Assembly (NCBI GenBank): GCA_031553885.1 | Contig: JAVBKV010000011.1 | Span: 54,514-118,513 of the forward strand | Reading direction: 5' to 3' | DNA length: 64,000 bases | Source: JAVBKV01 sp031553885 | Lineage (GTDB): Bacteria > Bacteroidota > Bacteroidia > Bacteroidales > Azobacteroidaceae | Part shown: in pieces, positions 25,274 through 34,788 of the stretch | Position numbering within the stretch: position 1 is the first letter of the stretch | How the letters are laid out: each line of letters begins with the position of its first letter | Notes under the pieces: model-generated | What the model saw: the letters and a program-made list of their open reading frames with translations, nothing else | The model's database searches: none | Told to the model about the DNA's origin: nothing | Program-made: the position numbers and the translations under genes

Positions 25274-26359
25274 ATGAGTCAAACATCGTTATTGGAAAAA
25301 CTTGATACCCTGGTCGACCGTTTTAAAGAAATCGGAACATTAATCACAGATCCTTCTGTCATTGCGGATATGAAACGTTTCGTTAAGCTGAATAAAGAAT
25401 ATCGGGACCTGGAAAAAATTGTGATCGCCCGCAACGAATACAAGCAAGTCCTGACCGGAATCGACGAAGCAAAATCCATACTTGAAAAAGAATCGGATAC
25501 CGAACTCCGGGAATTTGCGAAAGAAGAATTGGATACATGCAATCAACGGCTTCCCCTGTTGGAAGAAGAAATCAAGTTACTTTTGGTCCCCGCCGACCCG
25601 CAGGACGGTAAAAATGCCATCGTAGAAATCCGGGGAGGTACCGGTGGAGACGAAGCTGCCATTTTTGCAGGCGATTTGTTCCGCATGTATGTCAAATTTT
25701 GCGAATCCAAGGGCTGGAAAATCGAGGTAACCAGCAGTAGTGAAGGAACGATCGGCGGATTCAAGGAAATTATTTTCACCGTTAGCGGAGAAAATGTGTA
25801 CGGCACTCTGAAATACGAGTCCGGAGTACACCGTGTACAGCGTGTACCTGTGACCGAAACACAGGGAAGGGTCCATACCTCAGCTGCTACCGTAGCAGTC
25901 CTTCCTGAAGCAGAAGAATTTGACGTGGAAGTCAGGGAGTCGGATATCCGGGTGGATATTTTCTGCGCTTCCGGGCATGGTGGTCAATCGGTTAACACTA
26001 CTTATTCGGCTATCCGCCTCGTCCATATCCCTACCGGAATTACGGTCCAATGCCAGGATGAAAAATCGCAACTGAAAAACAAAGCCAAGGCATTGGTAGA
26101 ACTCCGTACCCGCATCTACAACATGGAATATCAGAAATACCTGGACGAAATCGCCTCCAAAAGGAAAACCATGGTTTCAACCGGCGACCGTTCGGCCAAG
26201 ATACGTACCTATAATTATCCGCAGGGACGAATTACCGACCACCGGATCAATTACACACTCTATAACCTCCCCGTTTTTATGGGAGGAGATATCCAACCGG
26301 TGATCGACCAACTGATCATTGCAGAAAACGCAGAACGATTGAAAGAAAGCGAAATTTAA
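25274..26359 (+). CDS. prfA: Peptide chain release factor 1
   Basis: 361 residues from ATG 25274 (the extra 11 codons back to TTG 25241 lie in a promoter box). RF1 reads UAG and UAA stop codons. The stop-codon recognition tripeptide is PVT in RVPVTETQGRVHTSAATVAV, and the peptidyl-tRNA hydrolysis motif is GGQ in SGHGGQSVN. Its length is the usual 355-360. It appears to be a single-gene unit divergent from the MscS operon. Confidence 0.97.
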   Translation: MSQTSLLEKLDTLVDRFKEIGTLITDPSVIADMKRFVKLNKEYRDLEKIVIARNEYKQVLTGIDEAKSILEKESDTELREFAKEELDTCNQRLPLLEEEIKLLLVPADPQDGKNAIVEIRGGTGGDEAAIFAGDLFRMYVKFCESKGWKIEVTSSSEGTIGGFKEIIFTVSGENVYGTLKYESGVHRVQRVPVTETQGRVHTSAATVAVLPEAEEFDVEVRESDIRVDIFCASGHGGQSVNTTYSAIRLVHIPTGITVQCQDEKSQLKNKAKALVELRTRIYNMEYQKYLDEIASKRKTMVSTGDRSAKIRTYNYPQGRITDHRINYTLYNLPVFMGGDIQPVIDQLIIAENAERLKESEI

Positions 26360-26406
26360 TCACACTCATCTTATTTTATGTTTTTTTGTAACAAAATCAA
26401 TTTCGT

Positions 26407-27123
26407 ATGAAAACAAGACTCATCTTTTTATTTCTGTTTGTTTGTTGTCTGATTCATGCCCAGGAAAATAAAAATACAGAAAAATGGAGGTTCAGCCTGT
26501 CCGGAGGGTTAGGTTACCTGCTTGGAAGCACAGGGGATGCTAAAAAAGAAATGCAGGACGTTATCGTCGATCCCGGTGTTATCGATGATTATTATTCCGA
26601 TCTCAAACTGGGAACACAAGCCAGCGCCGATATACATTATTTCTTTTACCAGAACCTGGCAGCCGGACTTACCTATTCTTTTTTCAGGACATCAGCCAGG
26701 CAAAACGATGTTGTCTTTGATCCTCATGACGGAGTACATCATATAGTGGGAAATATCTCTGAGACTGCTTTTGTAAATTATATAGCCCCGTCCTTAATGG
26801 CCAGGGAGTTTTTCGGCTCAGACAAAAAATGGGCATTGACCAGCAATTTCTCCGTCGGTTATGCTTTTTACCGGAATGAAGGCTCTCTATTGAATCAAAA
26901 CCTGCTCATGACAGGAGGAAATGTGGCAATACAGGCCGGAATCGGCATCGAATACTCCCTCAGTAAAAATATAGCAATCGGATTGGACGCAAATGCATTT
27001 TATGCATCGCTGGGGGAAGTGAAATTAAATAATGGCTACCAAACGATCACCCAGGACCTGAAAGACCAGCGGGAAAACCTTTCCAGGCTGAATGTTTCAT
27101 TGGGTATCCGGTTTTATAGATAA
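26407..27123 (+). CDS. Outer-membrane beta-barrel protein
   Basis: 238 residues; signal peptide about 1-19 (ending IHA-QEN). The mature part has regular amphipathic strands and Gly/aromatic turns (SLSGGLGYLLG, AAGLTYSFFRT, FSVGYAFYRNEG, GIGIEYSLSKNIAIGLDANAFYA) and ends LGIRFYR, resembling the eight-strand OmpA/OprF-like porin family. Function unknown. It is followed after 8 bases by a lipoprotein gene, so the two may form a surface pair. Confidence 0.8.
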   Translation: MKTRLIFLFLFVCCLIHAQENKNTEKWRFSLSGGLGYLLGSTGDAKKEMQDVIVDPGVIDDYYSDLKLGTQASADIHYFFYQNLAAGLTYSFFRTSARQNDVVFDPHDGVHHIVGNISETAFVNYIAPSLMAREFFGSDKKWALTSNFSVGYAFYRNEGSLLNQNLLMTGGNVAIQAGIGIEYSLSKNIAIGLDANAFYASLGEVKLNNGYQTITQDLKDQRENLSRLNVSLGIRFYR

Positions 27124-27131
27124 GTACAGTT

Positions 27132-28850
27132 ATGAAGAAGAAATGCCTATACCTACTGGTTTGTCTGTTTACTGGAATTTATTTCTCATCCTGTAACAAT
27201 GACTTTCTGAATGAGAAAGAAGATGAACCGCAACTTAGTATAACTATACGTGATACGGTTTATGTGGATAACACTCAACTAAATTCAACCTGTATACTGA
27301 CCTTTTCACTGCCGGAATTAAAAAATTCCCGCTATAAAATTTTACAATTTCCTTCCTGGATCGAATTCAACTCCTTACATGGCACATTCGATAGTAACGG
27401 GATAACTGAACTTCAGTATCAGGTACACCCACCTGAAAATAATTTTTTGGGGTACAAAGAAATGGGAACGCTGATACTGGAAATGGAAACCGGAACTTAT
27501 CGCTATATTTCCATCTTTTTTTGCTACGAGAATGTAGGAAACCCAGCCCTGATGCTAAGTACGATTTCCATTGACTTCGGACAAAAAAGTAAGGTTCAGT
27601 ATATTTCTTTATATAATTACCAATCCGGTCTTTTGAGATGGAAGATACTGGAAGCTCCGGAATGGATTGCTGCAGGAAGTTCTCAGGGTACTATTCTGAC
27701 AGGCCCTGTAGAAATAGCCCTGCACTGCCGCCGGGCCGACCTGACACCGGGAAGTTATACGGGTGAAGTAGTTATTCAAAGTAATGACAGGAATAATCCC
27801 ATCCAAAAAATCGACGTCCGGATGGAAGTGTTGGAAATGGGACAGGAAACAGGTATATATGCAATTAAAGGAACCGTTGCAGGCTCCTGTTTCGATAAAG
27901 AAAGAGGACTCCTGTATGTTGCCGCAAAATCACCCGACAACCTGTTGATCTATGATGTAAAAGCGGGTCCTGACAAGTTGTCGTGCAAGGAAATAGCACT
28001 AAACAGGGCTCCTAGTTGCATCAGTCTGTCGGAAGATGGAAAATTGATACTGATCGGTTCCGCCGGACAACTAAGCGCATACAATACCCAATCAGGTACT
28101 TTCACCCACAACATTGACCTGGATTTCAATGTATTTGATGTTGTTTACGGAGAAAACGGCTATTGCTACATGACACCGGATACAGAAGAGAATGTCTGGG
28201 AAGCGTTGTATTACATCAACCTGGCAACCGGAGAAATCAAGAACAAACATTCCGATCATATATATGTCCGGAGCCGTTTCCGGAAGGTGAAAGGCAGTCC
28301 GTTATTACTATCCACACGCAACCAAGTATACCCGAGCGGATTGACCCTGATCGACATTTCAGGGGGTACACCCGGAACCGAACTGTACTGGCATGAAGAA
28401 CTGAACAAGCAATTCTGGATGTCGGAAGACGGAAAATACATCTATACCGGAGCAAATGCCGTAATTGAAACTCCGGATCTGACAACCGGAAGGGATATAT
28501 ATCCAATTACCTATTTCTCCAATAGCCATCGTACGGCCGGCTGGGTGGATCATAACCAACAAACCAATACACTCTGGTTCGTGGAGAAACCGGATTCCTG
28601 GGGATACGGGCGGGAAATTTTCAAAGTAGATGTTATCGGTTATTACCTTTTACAACAAAGAATAGAACCGTCCGATTATGTAACAACGCTGAACGGAGTG
28701 CGCGATTATTACCTCACCTGCGTCCATTATTTATTTACAAACAAGACCGGAAATTATCTCTATCTGGTTAAGAACCTGAGTAATGTGGCCAACAGTGGAA
28801 TGAAAACCAACTACAACGATTGGAGCATTGAAGTTGTACAAGTATATTGA
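27132..28850 (+). CDS. Surface lipoprotein with BACON-like domains and a beta-propeller
   Basis: 572 residues. The signal peptide ends in SSC (C21), so it is a lipoprotein. Residues about 30-240 contain two Ig-like BACON-type repeats, with signatures such as FPSWIEFNSLHGTF and APEWIAAGSSQGT followed by PGSYTGEVVIQSND. The remaining 330 residues look like a propeller with YncE-like blades (GLLYVAAKSPDNLLIYDVKAG, GKLILIGSAGQLSAYNTQSG, EDGKYIYTGANAVIET). BACON domains in Bacteroidota usually bind carbohydrate or mucin. Encoded 8 bases after the barrel gene. Confidence 0.82.
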   Translation: MKKKCLYLLVCLFTGIYFSSCNNDFLNEKEDEPQLSITIRDTVYVDNTQLNSTCILTFSLPELKNSRYKILQFPSWIEFNSLHGTFDSNGITELQYQVHPPENNFLGYKEMGTLILEMETGTYRYISIFFCYENVGNPALMLSTISIDFGQKSKVQYISLYNYQSGLLRWKILEAPEWIAAGSSQGTILTGPVEIALHCRRADLTPGSYTGEVVIQSNDRNNPIQKIDVRMEVLEMGQETGIYAIKGTVAGSCFDKERGLLYVAAKSPDNLLIYDVKAGPDKLSCKEIALNRAPSCISLSEDGKLILIGSAGQLSAYNTQSGTFTHNIDLDFNVFDVVYGENGYCYMTPDTEENVWEALYYINLATGEIKNKHSDHIYVRSRFRKVKGSPLLLSTRNQVYPSGLTLIDISGGTPGTELYWHEELNKQFWMSEDGKYIYTGANAVIETPDLTTGRDIYPITYFSNSHRTAGWVDHNQQTNTLWFVEKPDSWGYGREIFKVDVIGYYLLQQRIEPSDYVTTLNGVRDYYLTCVHYLFTNKTGNYLYLVKNLSNVANSGMKTNYNDWSIEVVQVY

Positions 28851-28867
28851 TATAAAACACATTCATT

Positions 28868-29689
28868 ATGACAAAACAAGAATTAGTTACCCATATACGA
28901 AAAAAACAATCCTTCCTTTGTGTAGGGTTGGACAGTGATATTAAAAAGATTCCTGTTCATTTGTTGACCGAAGAGGATCCTGTTTTCTCTTTCAATAAAG
29001 CAATTATCGATGCAACGGCGCCTTATTGTGTGGCTTATAAACCCAACCTGGCTTTTTACGAAAGCTTGGGTGCCAAAGGCCTGGTTACATTGGAAAAAAC
29101 AGTAGCCTACATCCGGGAAAATTATCCGGATCAGTTTATCATCGCGGATGCCAAACGCGGAGATATCGGCAATACTTCGGAAATGTATGCCCGTGCACTA
29201 TTTGACTTCTCCGACTTTGATTCTGTAACCGTTGCTCCCTACATGGGAGAAGACAGTGTCAAACCGTTTCTGGTTTATCCCGGCAAATGGGTAATCCTGC
29301 TGGCACTGACCTCCAACAAAGGGTCCCATGACTTCCAGTTAACAGCCGACTCAAACGGAGAACGCCTCTTTGAAAAAGTATTGAAAAAATCCCAGGAATG
29401 GGCGAGCGAGGAGCAAATGATGTATGTCGTAGGCGCCACCCAGGGAAAGATGTTTTCAGAGATCCGTAAAATCGTACCCAACCACTTCCTGCTGGTACCC
29501 GGAGTAGGTGCGCAGGGTGGTAGCCTGAAAGAGGTGGCCGAATACGGAATGAATGACCAGTGTGGTCTGTTAGTCAACTCGTCCCGGCAAATCATTTATG
29601 CCGATTCTTCTGAAAAATTTGCGGAAGCCGCACGGATGGAAGCACAAAAAGTACAGGAAGAAATGGCGGTTTACCTGAATGGAAAATAA
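28868..29689 (+). CDS. pyrF: Orotidine-5'-phosphate decarboxylase (type 2)
   Basis: 273 residues, the longer bacterial form. It converts OMP to UMP, the last step of de novo pyrimidine synthesis. The active-site signature is IIADAKRGDIGNTSEMYA, with Lys and Asp in place. CVGLDSD near the N-terminus and AYKPNLAFYE bind the substrate. The start of the HD-domain gene overlaps its 3' end by 11 bases. Confidence 0.96.
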   Translation: MTKQELVTHIRKKQSFLCVGLDSDIKKIPVHLLTEEDPVFSFNKAIIDATAPYCVAYKPNLAFYESLGAKGLVTLEKTVAYIRENYPDQFIIADAKRGDIGNTSEMYARALFDFSDFDSVTVAPYMGEDSVKPFLVYPGKWVILLALTSNKGSHDFQLTADSNGERLFEKVLKKSQEWASEEQMMYVVGATQGKMFSEIRKIVPNHFLLVPGVGAQGGSLKEVAEYGMNDQCGLLVNSSRQIIYADSSEKFAEAARMEAQKVQEEMAVYLNGK

Positions 29690-30908
29690 ACGCAAAATTA
29701 TCAACGACCCTGTTTTCGGATTCATTAATGTTCCGAGTGAATTCATTTACTCCATTATCAAGCATCCGTACCTGCAGCGGTTGAACCGTATCAAACAACT
29801 GGGGCTGGCTTCTTTTGTCTATCCGGGAGCCCAGCACACCCGCCTGCATCATTCGCTGGGAGCCATGTTCCTGATGAATGAAGCGATTGTCCAATTACGC
29901 TCGAAAGGACACCTTATTACGGAAGAAGAAGCAGAAGGAGCGCTGGCCTGCATCCTGATGCATGATATCGGGCACGGTCCTTTTTCTCATGTATTGGAAG
30001 ATACACTGGTCACGGGAATTCATCATGAAGAAATCTCCCTGATGCTGATGAACCGTATCAACAGGGAAACAAACGGAAAGCTGGATACTGCCATCCGGGT
30101 TTTCAAAGACCAGTATCCTAAAAAGTTTCTCCACCAGCTGGTAAGCGGTCAATTAGATGTGGATCGCCTGGACTACCTGCGCAGAGACAGCTTCTTTACC
30201 GGAGTCACCGAAGGAAACATCGGCTCCGCCCGCATCATTAAGATGCTGAATCTCAAAGAAGACCGACTCGTCGTAGAAGCCAAGGGAATTTACTCCATCG
30301 AAAATTTCCTGATGGCAAGAAGACTGATGTACTGGCAGGTCTATTTGCATAAGACCGCCATAGCTGCTGAAAAAATGCTTGTAAATACACTAAAAAGAGC
30401 TAAAAAATTAGCAGAAAACGGTGTGGAATTATTTGCATCCCCTGCTTTGCACTATTTTCTGTATCATCCGGTCGATAAGCAGACGTTCGAACAAGATCCT
30501 CAGGCCATCGAACATTTTGTCAACATGGACGACAATGATATCTGGTGTTCCCTGAAAGTATGGACCGGGCATCCGGATAAGGTTTTATCTACTCTGAGCT
30601 CCGGAATTATCAACCGGAATCTGTTTAAAATCGAAATCAGTCCGAATCCTTTCGAACCGGATTTCCTGGAAAGAACCGTGCAGGAATATGCACGTAAATT
30701 TCAGATTACAACATCGGATGCCGCCTATTTCGTCTCATCCGATGAAGTGTCTACCAACATGTACAACGAGGTTGATGACAGCATCGATATTTTATACAAG
30801 GACGATACTATAAAAGATATAGCAGAAGCATCTGATATGCTGAACATTCAGCTGCTTTCTAAAAAAATAAAGAAGTATTACTTTTGTTTTTTGCGGGATT
30901 CAAAATAA
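29679..30908 (+). CDS. HD-domain phosphohydrolase, SAMHD1/dGTPase-like
   Basis: 409 residues. The HD superfamily metal ligands are seen as H in TRLHHSLG and HD in LMHDIGHGPFSH, with a later D in DVDRLDYLRRD, matching the order in dNTP triphosphohydrolases. The family removes triphosphate from (d)NTPs or acts as a nucleotide phosphohydrolase; the substrate here is not known. It overlaps pyrF by 11 bases, which suits a nucleotide-metabolism role. Cytoplasmic, with no signal peptide. Confidence 0.88.
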   Translation: MENKRKIINDPVFGFINVPSEFIYSIIKHPYLQRLNRIKQLGLASFVYPGAQHTRLHHSLGAMFLMNEAIVQLRSKGHLITEEEAEGALACILMHDIGHGPFSHVLEDTLVTGIHHEEISLMLMNRINRETNGKLDTAIRVFKDQYPKKFLHQLVSGQLDVDRLDYLRRDSFFTGVTEGNIGSARIIKMLNLKEDRLVVEAKGIYSIENFLMARRLMYWQVYLHKTAIAAEKMLVNTLKRAKKLAENGVELFASPALHYFLYHPVDKQTFEQDPQAIEHFVNMDDNDIWCSLKVWTGHPDKVLSTLSSGIINRNLFKIEISPNPFEPDFLERTVQEYARKFQITTSDAAYFVSSDEVSTNMYNEVDDSIDILYKDDTIKDIAEASDMLNIQLLSKKIKKYYFCFLRDSK

Positions 30909-30921
30909 TTTACGTACTTTG
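30890..30921 (+). promoter_or_regulatory. Probable promoter of the lpx operon
   Basis: TTTG at 30890-30893 lies 20 bases upstream of GTACTTTG (30914-30921), a one-base departure from TAnnTTTG. It sits at the end of the HD gene and 53 bases before the lpxD ATG. Confidence 0.4.
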
Positions 30922-30974
30922 CCTTTTATATGTTATAGGTTTTATATATAACGCATAACAAAAAACGGACAGAA

Positions 30975-32024
30975 ATGGTATTTAGCGCTAAACAAATAGC
31001 CGGAATTCTCAACGGTACAATCGAGGGAAACGGTGATATTGAAGTCAGTAATTTCTCTAAGATTGAGGAAGGAAAACCGGGAACTCTCACTTTTCTTGCG
31101 AATCTGAAATATTCCTCTTATATTTATGAAACACAAGCCAGCATTGCATTGGTAAACGATGATTTTGTTCCGGAAAAAGAACTTCCATCAACCCTGACAT
31201 TGATACGGGTGGCTAATGCCTACGCAGCACTGGCCATCCTGATGGAATTAGTCAACCAGCAAAGAAAAAAGAAACAAGGGATTGAATCGATGGCATTTGT
31301 CAGTCCATCGGCTTCTGTTCCGGAGGAAGGTTGTTACATCGGCGCTTTTGCTTACATCGGAGAAAATGTCGTCCTGGGAAACAATGTTTCGGTATATCCG
31401 AACGTTTATGTAGGAGACAATGCCGTTATCGGAGATAATACTATACTTTATCCCGGAGTCAGAATCTATGAAAACTGTAAACTCGGGCAACGCTGCATCA
31501 TTCATGCAGGAGCTGTCATCGGTTCGGACGGATTCGGTTTTGCTCAGGAAGGCGATGTTTACAAAAAAATTCCACAACTGGGAAATGTAATTATTGAAGA
31601 TGATGTGGAAATAGGAGCAAACACAACCATCGACAGAGCTGTAATGGACTCTACGATCATCCATTCGGGTGTCAAACTGGACAATCTGATTCAAATTGCC
31701 CATAACGTGGAAGTAGGAGATAATACCGCGATGGCTGCTCAGGTAGGCATTTCCGGATCAACCAAAATCGGAAAAAACTGTCAGTTGGGAGGACAAGTGG
31801 GATTGGGAGGACACATAAAAATCGGAGACCGGGTGAATATAGGTGCTCAATCCGGAATCATCAGTAATATCGAAGATAACAGAAATATTATCGGAAGTCC
31901 GGCCATCGATGTGAAGAACTTTTTCCGTTCCAGTATTATTTTTCCCAAATTACCGGAATTATACCGTACAATCAATCAACTCCAGAAGGAAATAGAAAAC
32001 TTAAAAAAAGAAATAAACAAATAA
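30975..32024 (+). CDS. lpxD: UDP-3-O-(3-hydroxyacyl)glucosamine N-acyltransferase
   Basis: 349 residues. LpxD adds the second hydroxyacyl chain in lipid A synthesis, a trimeric cytoplasmic enzyme. The N-terminal uridine-binding domain (residues 1-100, with KPGTLTFLAN) is followed by a left-handed beta-helix of hexapeptide repeats (VVLGNNVSVYPNVYVGDNAVIGDNT). The catalytic His lies in LIQIAHNVEVG. The C-terminal helix (INQLQKEIENLKKEINK) is the usual ACP-side arm. First gene of lpxD, lpxC-fabZ, lpxA; 5-base gap to the next. Confidence 0.96.
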   Translation: MVFSAKQIAGILNGTIEGNGDIEVSNFSKIEEGKPGTLTFLANLKYSSYIYETQASIALVNDDFVPEKELPSTLTLIRVANAYAALAILMELVNQQRKKKQGIESMAFVSPSASVPEEGCYIGAFAYIGENVVLGNNVSVYPNVYVGDNAVIGDNTILYPGVRIYENCKLGQRCIIHAGAVIGSDGFGFAQEGDVYKKIPQLGNVIIEDDVEIGANTTIDRAVMDSTIIHSGVKLDNLIQIAHNVEVGDNTAMAAQVGISGSTKIGKNCQLGGQVGLGGHIKIGDRVNIGAQSGIISNIEDNRNIIGSPAIDVKNFFRSSIIFPKLPELYRTINQLQKEIENLKKEINK

Positions 32025-32029
32025 TTGTA

Positions 32030-33415
32030 ATGGCTAAGCAACACACCTTAAAAGAAAGCTTCTCACTCAAGGGAAAAGGATTACATACGGGTTTGAATAT
32101 TGAAATCAAATTCAATCCGGCTCCCGAAAACCATGGATATAAAATTAAACGCATCGACCTGGAAGGCGAACCCATCATAGACGCTGTTGCCGAAAACGTG
32201 GGAGGAACCCAACGCGGTACAGTACTTTCTAAAAACGGAGTACAGATCAGTACGATTGAACACGGCTTGGCTGCTCTTTTTGCATCCCGTGTCGACAACT
32301 GCCTGATTGAAGTGAATGCTCCCGAATTCCCGATCCTGGATGGTAGTTCCATTATTTATGCCAACGAAATCGAGCGGGTAGGTCTGGTGGAACAAACGGC
32401 TCCCCGTGACTACTACATCGTCAAAAATAAAATAGAGGTCAAAGACGAAGAAACCGGCTCTTCAATTATTGTTCTTCCGGATGATAAATTTGCTGTCAAC
32501 GCGTTAATCTCTTTTGACTCTGTTTTTCTGGACAGCCAATACGCCACACTTGAAAACCTGGAAGACTTCCCTAAGGAAATTGCAGCCAGCCGGACCTTTG
32601 TTTTTGTCCGCGAAATCGAACCCTTGTTGCAAAACGGACTGATCAAAGGAGGAGACCTCGACAATGCGATCGTTATTTACGAACGCCAGATCAGCCAGGA
32701 ACGTTTTGACCAGTTGGCCGACCACATGGGAGTCCCCCATAAAGATGCTACTCAGTTGGGTTATATCATGAATAAGCCCTTGGTTTTCCCTAACGAACCG
32801 GCCCGCCATAAACTGCTGGACATTCTCGGAGATATTGCTCTTATCGGCAAACCCATCCGTGGAAGAATTATTGCCACCTGCCCGGGACATAAAATCAACA
32901 ATCAATTTGCACGCATTATTCGCAAAGACATCAAACTAAACGAGGTGCAAGCTCCTGTATATAACCCAAATACACCTCCTTTAATGGATATCAACCGGAT
33001 CAAGGAATTGCTGCCTCACCGTTATCCCTTCCTGCTGGTGGAGAAAATCATCGAAATCGGAGCCAAACACATTGTCGGTATAAAAAACGTATCGGTCAAT
33101 GAACCTTTTTTCCAGGGACATTTCCCCGAAGAACCCGTTATGCCGGGAGTGCTTCTGGTCGAATCTATGGCACAAACAGGCGGCCTGCTGGTACTGAATC
33201 AAGTCGACGAACCGCAACGATATTCCACCTATTTCATGAAAATCGACAATGTTAAATTCCGCCAGAAAGTAATACCAGGAGATACCCTGATCTTACGCCT
33301 GGAAATGATTTCAGATACCCGCCGGGGTATCGCTAACATGAAAGGGTATGTTTTTGTGGGAGAAAAAGTCGTTTGTGAAGCGGAATTCCTGGCGCAAATC
33401 ATTAAAAATAAATAA
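32030..33415 (+). CDS. lpxC/fabZ: Bifunctional LpxC deacetylase / FabZ dehydratase
   Basis: 461 residues, a fusion characteristic of Bacteroidota. The N-terminal part (about 1-300) is the zinc-dependent UDP-3-O-acyl-GlcNAc deacetylase. Its ligands are H in STIEHGLAAL and H/D in HKLLDILGDIALIG. The C-terminal 145 residues (from NRIKELLPHRYPFLLVEKI) are 3-hydroxyacyl-ACP dehydratase FabZ, with the His in QGHFPEEPVMPGVLLVESMAQ and the catalytic Glu in the same stretch. The fusion couples lipid A commitment to fatty-acid elongation, two pathways that share 3-hydroxyacyl-ACP. It sits between lpxD and lpxA. Confidence 0.97.
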   Translation: MAKQHTLKESFSLKGKGLHTGLNIEIKFNPAPENHGYKIKRIDLEGEPIIDAVAENVGGTQRGTVLSKNGVQISTIEHGLAALFASRVDNCLIEVNAPEFPILDGSSIIYANEIERVGLVEQTAPRDYYIVKNKIEVKDEETGSSIIVLPDDKFAVNALISFDSVFLDSQYATLENLEDFPKEIAASRTFVFVREIEPLLQNGLIKGGDLDNAIVIYERQISQERFDQLADHMGVPHKDATQLGYIMNKPLVFPNEPARHKLLDILGDIALIGKPIRGRIIATCPGHKINNQFARIIRKDIKLNEVQAPVYNPNTPPLMDINRIKELLPHRYPFLLVEKIIEIGAKHIVGIKNVSVNEPFFQGHFPEEPVMPGVLLVESMAQTGGLLVLNQVDEPQRYSTYFMKIDNVKFRQKVIPGDTLILRLEMISDTRRGIANMKGYVFVGEKVVCEAEFLAQIIKNK

Positions 33416-33424
33416 AAACAACAT

Positions 33425-34207
33425 ATGAACAATCACCCTTTATCTTGCATCCACCCCGAAGCGATTATCGGAAAAAACGTAACAATAGGTCCTTTCGTAA
33501 CAATCGAAAAAAATGTTGTTATCGGAGATAATACGGAAATCTATCCGAATGCAATTATACTGTCCGGAGCCCGGATCGGAGAAGATTGTAAAATTTTCCC
33601 CGGAGCTGTTATTTCCGGCATCCCTCAGGACCTGAAATTTGTCGGAGAAGAATCTACCTGCGAAATCGGTCACCACACAACTATCCGCGAATGTGCAACC
33701 GTTAACCGGGGAACTGTAGCCAAAGGAAAAACAATGGTCGGAAATCATTGCCTGATCATGGCCTACTCGCACATCGCCCATGATTGTATCCTGAAAGATA
33801 ATGTAATTGTAGGAAATGCGACTCAACTCGCCGGAGAAGTGGAAGTAGATGATTTTGCTATCGTCAGTGCAGGGACACTGGTTCATCAGTTTTCCAGAAT
33901 CGGGATGCATGTCATGATTCAGGGAGGGTCACGCCTTGGGAAAGATATTCCTCCGTATATTACGGTCGGAAGAGAACCCATTACTTACTCCGGTGTAAAT
34001 GTAATCGGACTGAGAAGAAGAGGATTTATCAACGAACAAATCGGAACAATTCAGGAAATATACCGTGTTTTGTATCAGTCAGGACTCAATAACCGGGATG
34101 CTGTAAAACAAATTGAAGCCAATATTCCCGACTCGACAGAAAAAGATAATATTTTAACTTTTATTAATAATTCTCAACGCGGAATCATCCGTGGCTACTT
34201 AGAATAA
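33425..34207 (+). CDS. lpxA: Acyl-ACP-UDP-N-acetylglucosamine O-acyltransferase
   Basis: 260 residues, a left-handed beta-helix trimer that performs the first step of lipid A synthesis. Hexapeptide repeats run from residue 10 (IIGKNVTIGPFVTIEKNVVIGDN). The catalytic His is in LIMAYSHIAHDC. The C-terminal helical part (TIQEIYRVLYQSGLN) is as expected. Gaps on either side (9 and 18 bases) show a continuous operon. Confidence 0.97.
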   Translation: MNNHPLSCIHPEAIIGKNVTIGPFVTIEKNVVIGDNTEIYPNAIILSGARIGEDCKIFPGAVISGIPQDLKFVGEESTCEIGHHTTIRECATVNRGTVAKGKTMVGNHCLIMAYSHIAHDCILKDNVIVGNATQLAGEVEVDDFAIVSAGTLVHQFSRIGMHVMIQGGSRLGKDIPPYITVGREPITYSGVNVIGLRRRGFINEQIGTIQEIYRVLYQSGLNNRDAVKQIEANIPDSTEKDNILTFINNSQRGIIRGYLE

Positions 34208-34225
34208 TTTATTTAACTTAAAACT

Positions 34226-34783
34226 ATGGTTTACAGGTTTATAGTATTATCAGACGAAGTAGAAGACTTCAGAAGGGATATTACCATTGATTCTGAAGCG
34301 ACCTTCCTTGACTTACACAATGCCATTCTGGATTCAGTAGGTTACACTCACGACCAGATGGCCTCGTTTTTTATTTGTGCGGACGACTGGGCCAAGCTGA
34401 CCGAAATCACACTCGTAGAAATGGATACAAGTTCGGAAGAAGACAGCTATGTCATGGAAGATACCCGCCTGAGCGAAGGCTTGGAAGAAGAAAAGCAAAA
34501 ACTGATGTATGTTTTTGAATACCTGACAGAGAGGGCTTTTTATATGGAACTGAGGGAAATCATCCCGGGAAAAGACCAGGAAAAAGCACTTTGTGTCAAA
34601 TCCATTGGAAACCCGCCGGTACAGGTAACCTCTTTTGAAAATTTAGACACCATGATAAACCCGCAAACCTCGGAAATAGATGAGAATTTCTATGGAGACG
34701 AAGAATTCGATTTGGACGAATTGGATGAAGATGGTTTTGAAGGGTTAGGTAACACCGGAAATCCTTACGACGACTCGTATTAA
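34226..34783 (+). CDS. pRiA4b ORF-3-like protein with acidic tail
   Basis: 185 residues. The N-terminal 90 residues (MVYRFIVLSDEVEDFRRDI, then ATFLDLHNAILDSVGYTHDQMASFFI) match the general form of the plasmid pRiA4b ORF-3 family of unknown function. The final 40 residues are very acidic (DEEFDLDELDEDGFEGLG). Its stop is only 5 bases before the miaA start codon. The function is unknown. Presence within a lipid A and tRNA-modification operon suggests translational or expression coupling rather than a shared pathway. Confidence 0.75.
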   Translation: MVYRFIVLSDEVEDFRRDITIDSEATFLDLHNAILDSVGYTHDQMASFFICADDWAKLTEITLVEMDTSSEEDSYVMEDTRLSEGLEEEKQKLMYVFEYLTERAFYMELREIIPGKDQEKALCVKSIGNPPVQVTSFENLDTMINPQTSEIDENFYGDEEFDLDELDEDGFEGLGNTGNPYDDSY

Positions 34784-34788
34784 TTGCA

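Noticed and set aside
32030..33415. lpxC-fabZ fusion as a novel arrangement
   Set aside because: The fusion is well known across Bacteroidota, so it is useful for taxonomy but not new.
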